NCBI GenBank assembly: GCA_016791105.1
Contig: JAEUNM010000108.1
Span: forward strand, 38,803-102,802
Reading direction: 5' to 3'
DNA from: Rhodocyclaceae bacterium
GTDB lineage: Bacteria > Pseudomonadota > Gammaproteobacteria > Burkholderiales > Rhodocyclaceae
Length of the DNA: 64,000 nt
Shown: in pieces, positions 61,902 to 64,000 of the stretch
Layout: every line of letters begins with the position of its first letter
Position numbering within the stretch: position 1 is the stretch's first letter
Notes under the pieces: model-generated
Databases searched by the model: none
What the model was told of the DNA's origin: nothing
The model's input: only the letters and a program-made list of their open reading frames with translations
Made by a program: the position numbers and the translations under genes

Positions 61902-62213
61902 ATGAAACTGCTCAAAATCGCGGGCTTTCTGCTGGCGGCCCTCTGTGTGGCCACGCCGGCATGGTCGCACGGGGGGCGCCACCACGGTCACGGCCATTTC
62001 GGCACCAGTATCGTCATCGGCGGTTATTTCGGCTGGCCGTGGTATTACGGCCCGGCCTATTACCCCGCCCCGGTGGTGGTGCAACCGCAAATGTACGTCG
62101 AGCCCAATATGCCGCCGCCGCGCACCTGGTGGTATTACTGCGAGGACCCGGCCGGCTACTATCCATACGTACCGGCCTGTAACCGGGCCTGGCGCCAGGT
62201 CGAGCCGCAGTGA
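61902..62213 (+). CDS. Small exported Tyr/Pro-rich protein
   Basis: Protein of 103 residues with a signal peptide (KIAGFLLAALCVATPAWS), a His/Gly stretch (HGGRHHGHGHFG), and a C-terminal motif WYYCEDPAGYYPYVPACNRA that recurs in many small exported proteobacterial proteins (two cysteines about 14 residues apart, then WRQV). Function unknown; an outer-membrane or periplasmic location is likely. GGGAGAAG precedes the ATG. Confidence 0.72.
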   Translation: MKLLKIAGFLLAALCVATPAWSHGGRHHGHGHFGTSIVIGGYFGWPWYYGPAYYPAPVVVQPQMYVEPNMPPPRTWWYYCEDPAGYYPYVPACNRAWRQVEPQ

Positions 62214-62314
62214 AGGACGCAGGCAAGGCCGTGGGCGCAAGCCGGCCCGGCCTGCAGCATTCCGGCGCGGCCGGACGCCGCGCCCCGCCTGGGACCAAGG
62301 TACTGGAACGCACC

Positions 62315-62689
62315 ATGAAGCCGATTTTTGCCGCCACCGCATGCTGCGCGGCCCTGTTCCTGGGCGGCTGTGCCGGCCTGCCGACGGAACCCGACGTGAT
62401 CGCCCTGCCCGGCACGGGCAAAAGCCTGGAACAGTTCCGCGCCGACCACGCGCAGTGCCGCGCCTACGCCGCGCCGAAGCCGGACAGCAAAGGCGGCTAT
62501 TACGACGCCCAGCGCCGCTACGACATCGCCTATACGCAGTGCATGTACGCCGCCGGCCACCGCGTACCGGTGCCGGCCGCCACCCTGGTCGAACCCGGCA
62601 GCGCCACCTGGTACCCCGCCACCTCACCGCCGCCCGGCATGAGCGCGCCGGCATCGGTGCCGCCGCCCGGCACGCCGGCGCCGAAATGA
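62315..62689 (+). CDS. Small lipoprotein
   Basis: Lipoprotein of 124 residues: signal peptide with lipobox LGGC (Cys ~19). The mature part contains EQFRADHAQCRAYA and a YDIAYTQCMYAAGHRVP stretch, which I know from small proteobacterial lipoproteins, some linked to glycine-zipper proteins; the C-terminus is Pro-rich. The inner ATG is chosen because the lipobox signal fits there; an earlier in-frame start at 62210 lacks a signal peptide. Function unknown. Confidence 0.75.
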   Translation: MKPIFAATACCAALFLGGCAGLPTEPDVIALPGTGKSLEQFRADHAQCRAYAAPKPDSKGGYYDAQRRYDIAYTQCMYAAGHRVPVPAATLVEPGSATWYPATSPPPGMSAPASVPPPGTPAPK

Positions 62690-62803
62690 GCCGAATCGCG
62701 CACGCTGCCGGCGACGCGGGTTTTAGCCGCGAGCCTCGATAAATTCGTCCGGCGCGAGATCATCGCTTCCGGGCGAGGCATGTTGCCCAGTCCTGCCCGT
62801 AAA

Positions 62804-62821
62804 AATACCTTGCTCTGCCCC
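62804..62821. repeat. REP-like arm, second copy
   Basis: ATACCTTGCTCTGCCCCT is nearly identical to the arm at 49911-49928. Here it has no partner arm nearby, so it is a solitary or decayed copy. Confidence 0.5.
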
Positions 62822-62977
62822 TGATTCCCGACTCCGGGGACTGCGCGCATGGGTTGCGCGCGCGTGGTGTTGAGGCTGTGCGCATGCATCGGCCTTTCTC
62901 GGGAACGCTAGTCGGCGCCGCGCTGCACGCCCGGAGTCCGCCACGAACAGGCGCCATTCGGGCGATGATTGCGCTAA

Positions 62978-63012
62978 TATTTTGGCGATTATGATCAAAT
63001 ATTGCCAAAATA
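62978..63012. promoter_or_regulatory. Probable HipB operator, long inverted repeat
   Basis: TATTTTGGC (62978-62986) and GCCAAAATA (63004-63012) are perfect inverted arms separated by 17 bases. They share the TTGGC/GCCAA core with the site at 63047. Position just upstream of hipB fits autoregulation by the HipB antitoxin. Confidence 0.6.
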
Positions 63013-63046
63013 ATTACTCTAGATTTTCCACGTCAATGCAACAAAC

Positions 63047-63060
63047 GCCAATAAATTGGC
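63047..63060. promoter_or_regulatory. Probable HipB operator, compact palindrome
   Basis: GCCAATAAATTGGC is a perfect inverted repeat with a two-base centre, 35 bases before the hipB ATG. A third half-site (ATATTGGC, 63084-63091) overlaps the leader, next to a TAATAT at 63080-63085 that could be the -10 box. Confidence 0.65.
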
Positions 63061-63094
63061 ATGCATAGGTCAGAAAGGATAATATATTGGCACT

Positions 63095-63937
63095 ATGGCC
63101 AAGAAAACTGCCCCTTTGCTTCCGGCTACCGACGAACTGCTGCGGCAGTTTGCGGAACGGCTGCGCCTAGCCCGGAAGCGGCGACGCCTGACGGCAAAGC
63201 AGGTAGCCGAACGCGCGGGCATGTCGCCAATGACCTTGCGCAGCCTGGAAAGCGGCGGCGCGGGGGTGACCATGGGCGCCTATCTGGCGGTGATGCAGGT
63301 GCTCGGCCTCGAAACCGATCTCGACTTGCTGGCGAAGGCGGACCCGCTGGGGCGGGCCTTGCAGGACGCGCGCCTGGCACCCGCGAGCAGCGCGGCAGGC
63401 GTTGCGCCCGGGGCGTCCTTAGACCCTGCACGGCCAGAACGATCTGTCGCCGCCGGGAATCGTGCTGCGGAATTGCAAAGTCTGGCCGAAGCGTTGCCGC
63501 AGGTGCAACTGCGCGAGGCGTTTGAGGCTCTCCCGGCCGAGCAACTGCGCAAAGCGATTGAAGCGCTGCCGACCGAGCAACTGCGCAAAGCTATTGAAGC
63601 GCTGCCGACCGAGCAACTGCGCAAAGCTATTGAAGCGCTGCCGGCCGAGCAACTGCGCAAAGCAGTTGAAGCGCGGCCGACCGAGCAACTGCGCAAAGCA
63701 GTTGAAGCGCGGCCGACCGAGCAACTACGCCAAGCAATTGAAGCGCTGCCGACCGAGCAACTGCGCAAAGCGATCGAAGCGCTGCCGGACGCGCAGTTGC
63801 GCAAGGCATTGGCGGCCTTGCCTGGCGAAGGATTGCGCAGCGGCCCGGACTGGATGGCACAGGGAGGCTTTGCCAGCAGCGATGCACTGGCCGCCTTGAT
63901 CGATCGCTCGGAGCACGCGTCAAAAAAAGGGCGCTGA
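63095..63937 (+). CDS. hipB: HipB-like antitoxin with a 12-residue repeat extension
   Basis: Protein of 280 residues. Residues ~20-75 are a Cro/C1-type helix-turn-helix (ARKRRRLTAKQVAERAGMSP ... YLAVMQVLGL), as in HipB antitoxins, which bind the HipA kinase and repress the operon. Residues ~132-248 consist of about ten copies of a 12-residue unit with consensus EALPTEQLRKAI. HipB proteins are normally only ~75-110 residues, so this extension is unusual. The HipA gene follows after three bases. The ATG fits the operator layout upstream, though the GAAAGGAT ribosome site is about 15 bases away. Confidence 0.85.
   Translation: MAKKTAPLLPATDELLRQFAERLRLARKRRRLTAKQVAERAGMSPMTLRSLESGGAGVTMGAYLAVMQVLGLETDLDLLAKADPLGRALQDARLAPASSAAGVAPGASLDPARPERSVAAGNRAAELQSLAEALPQVQLREAFEALPAEQLRKAIEALPTEQLRKAIEALPTEQLRKAIEALPAEQLRKAVEARPTEQLRKAVEARPTEQLRQAIEALPTEQLRKAIEALPDAQLRKALAALPGEGLRSGPDWMAQGGFASSDALAALIDRSEHASKKGR
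63488..63838 (+). repeat. 36-bp in-frame tandem repeat within hipB, ~10 copies
   Basis: Consecutive 36-bp units encode EALPTEQLRKAI-like 12-mers. Inner copies are nearly identical at DNA level (CGACCGAGCAACTGCGCAAA recurs), while the outermost copies are more diverged, the pattern of recent slippage or recombination. Expansion or contraction in units of 36 bp would keep the frame. Confidence 0.9.
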
Positions 63938-63940
63938 CGC

Positions 63941-64000
63941 ATGGCCGCCATCGCCGTTTATGCCGACTGGGACGGACTGGAGGCGCCGCTGCGCTTGGGG
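63941..64000 (+). CDS. hipA: HipA-family toxin kinase (3' truncated by window edge)
   Basis: Only the first 20 residues (MAAIAVYADWDGLEAPLRLG) are in the window. The xVYADWxGL start is typical of one HipA subgroup, Ser/Thr kinases that inhibit growth when free of HipB. It lies three bases after the hipB stop. Identification rests on this short N-terminus plus the operon position. Confidence 0.7.
   Translation, partial: MAAIAVYADWDGLEAPLRLG

Larger units (their letters stand above)
62690..63094. other. Intergenic region with REP arm and hipB control region
   Basis: 405 bases before hipB. Bases 62804-62821 (ATACCTTGCTCTGCCCCT) copy the REP arm at 49911. From ~62975 the DNA turns strongly AT-rich and carries the inverted repeats listed separately. 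Confidence 0.6.

Noticed and set aside
63061..63525. Open frame starting in the hipB leader
   Set aside because: It overlaps hipB in another frame and starts within the operator region; the hipB frame has the helix-turn-helix and repeats.
1..64000. tRNA genes, integrated phage or complete transposon
   Set aside because: No TTCRANNC-type T-arm with matching acceptor stem, no integrase or transposase frame, and no terminal inverted repeats with target duplications were seen.

Overview
The window looks like chromosomal DNA from a GC-rich betaproteobacterium, probably an environmental one of the Nitrosomonadales/Rhodocyclales type. This is inferred from conserved neighbourhoods I recognise: rsmB - DUF4390 - ntrY - ntrX - trkA - trkH, then hemE - priA, then mnmG - rsmG - parA - parB, plus PEP-CTERM proteins. 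No rRNA, tRNA, CRISPR array or complete insertion sequence was seen.

Layout. (1) 1-14.7 kb, plus strand: a tightly packed cell-surface glycan/LPS cluster with a heptosyltransferase cut by the window edge, msbA, seven more glycosyltransferases (GT4, GT9, GT2, CgeB-like), a class I methyltransferase, an asnB-type amidotransferase and two FkbM methyltransferases. (2) 14.8-27.8 kb, minus strand: the most striking part, an eight-gene operon holding the complete five-gene enediyne core cassette in canonical order (UnbL/E3 - UnbV/E4 - UnbU/E5 - iterative polyketide synthase PksE - hotdog thioesterase/E10), followed by a NitT/TauT-type ABC importer (binding protein, permease, ATPase). All expected PKS catalytic residues are present. 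No enediyne tailoring, resistance or regulatory genes are in the window. (3) 28-35 kb: three PEP-CTERM-type surface proteins around a LolCDE/MacB-like ABC transporter, with a perfect sigma-54 promoter and three copies of a 17-bp near-palindrome. No exosortase is in the window. (4) 35-47 kb, plus strand: housekeeping genes as listed, with a DnaA-box cluster before priA. NtrX has a degenerate AAA+ domain. (5) 47-56.6 kb: accessory DNA with a 305-bp tandem repeat, REP-like palindromes, a GFA-family protein, a candidate M15 peptidase toxin/immunity pair, a PhnD-like binding protein with a hybrid histidine kinase, and a SHOCT protein. (6) 56.8-61.1 kb, minus strand: parB, parA, rsmG, mnmG. (7) 61.3-64 kb, plus strand: three small exported proteins and a hipBA toxin-antitoxin locus whose HipB carries about ten 12-residue repeats; hipA runs off the end.

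How it fits together: PksE with its built-in phosphopantetheinyl transferase and the stand-alone thioesterase should release a linear polyene or feed an enediyne-type warhead precursor, with UnbL/UnbV/UnbU as the conserved partners of unknown chemistry. The stop-start overlaps throughout E3 to E10 argue for one transcript and translational coupling, and the ABC genes probably ride on it. Whether this locus makes a true enediyne cannot be decided from the window.
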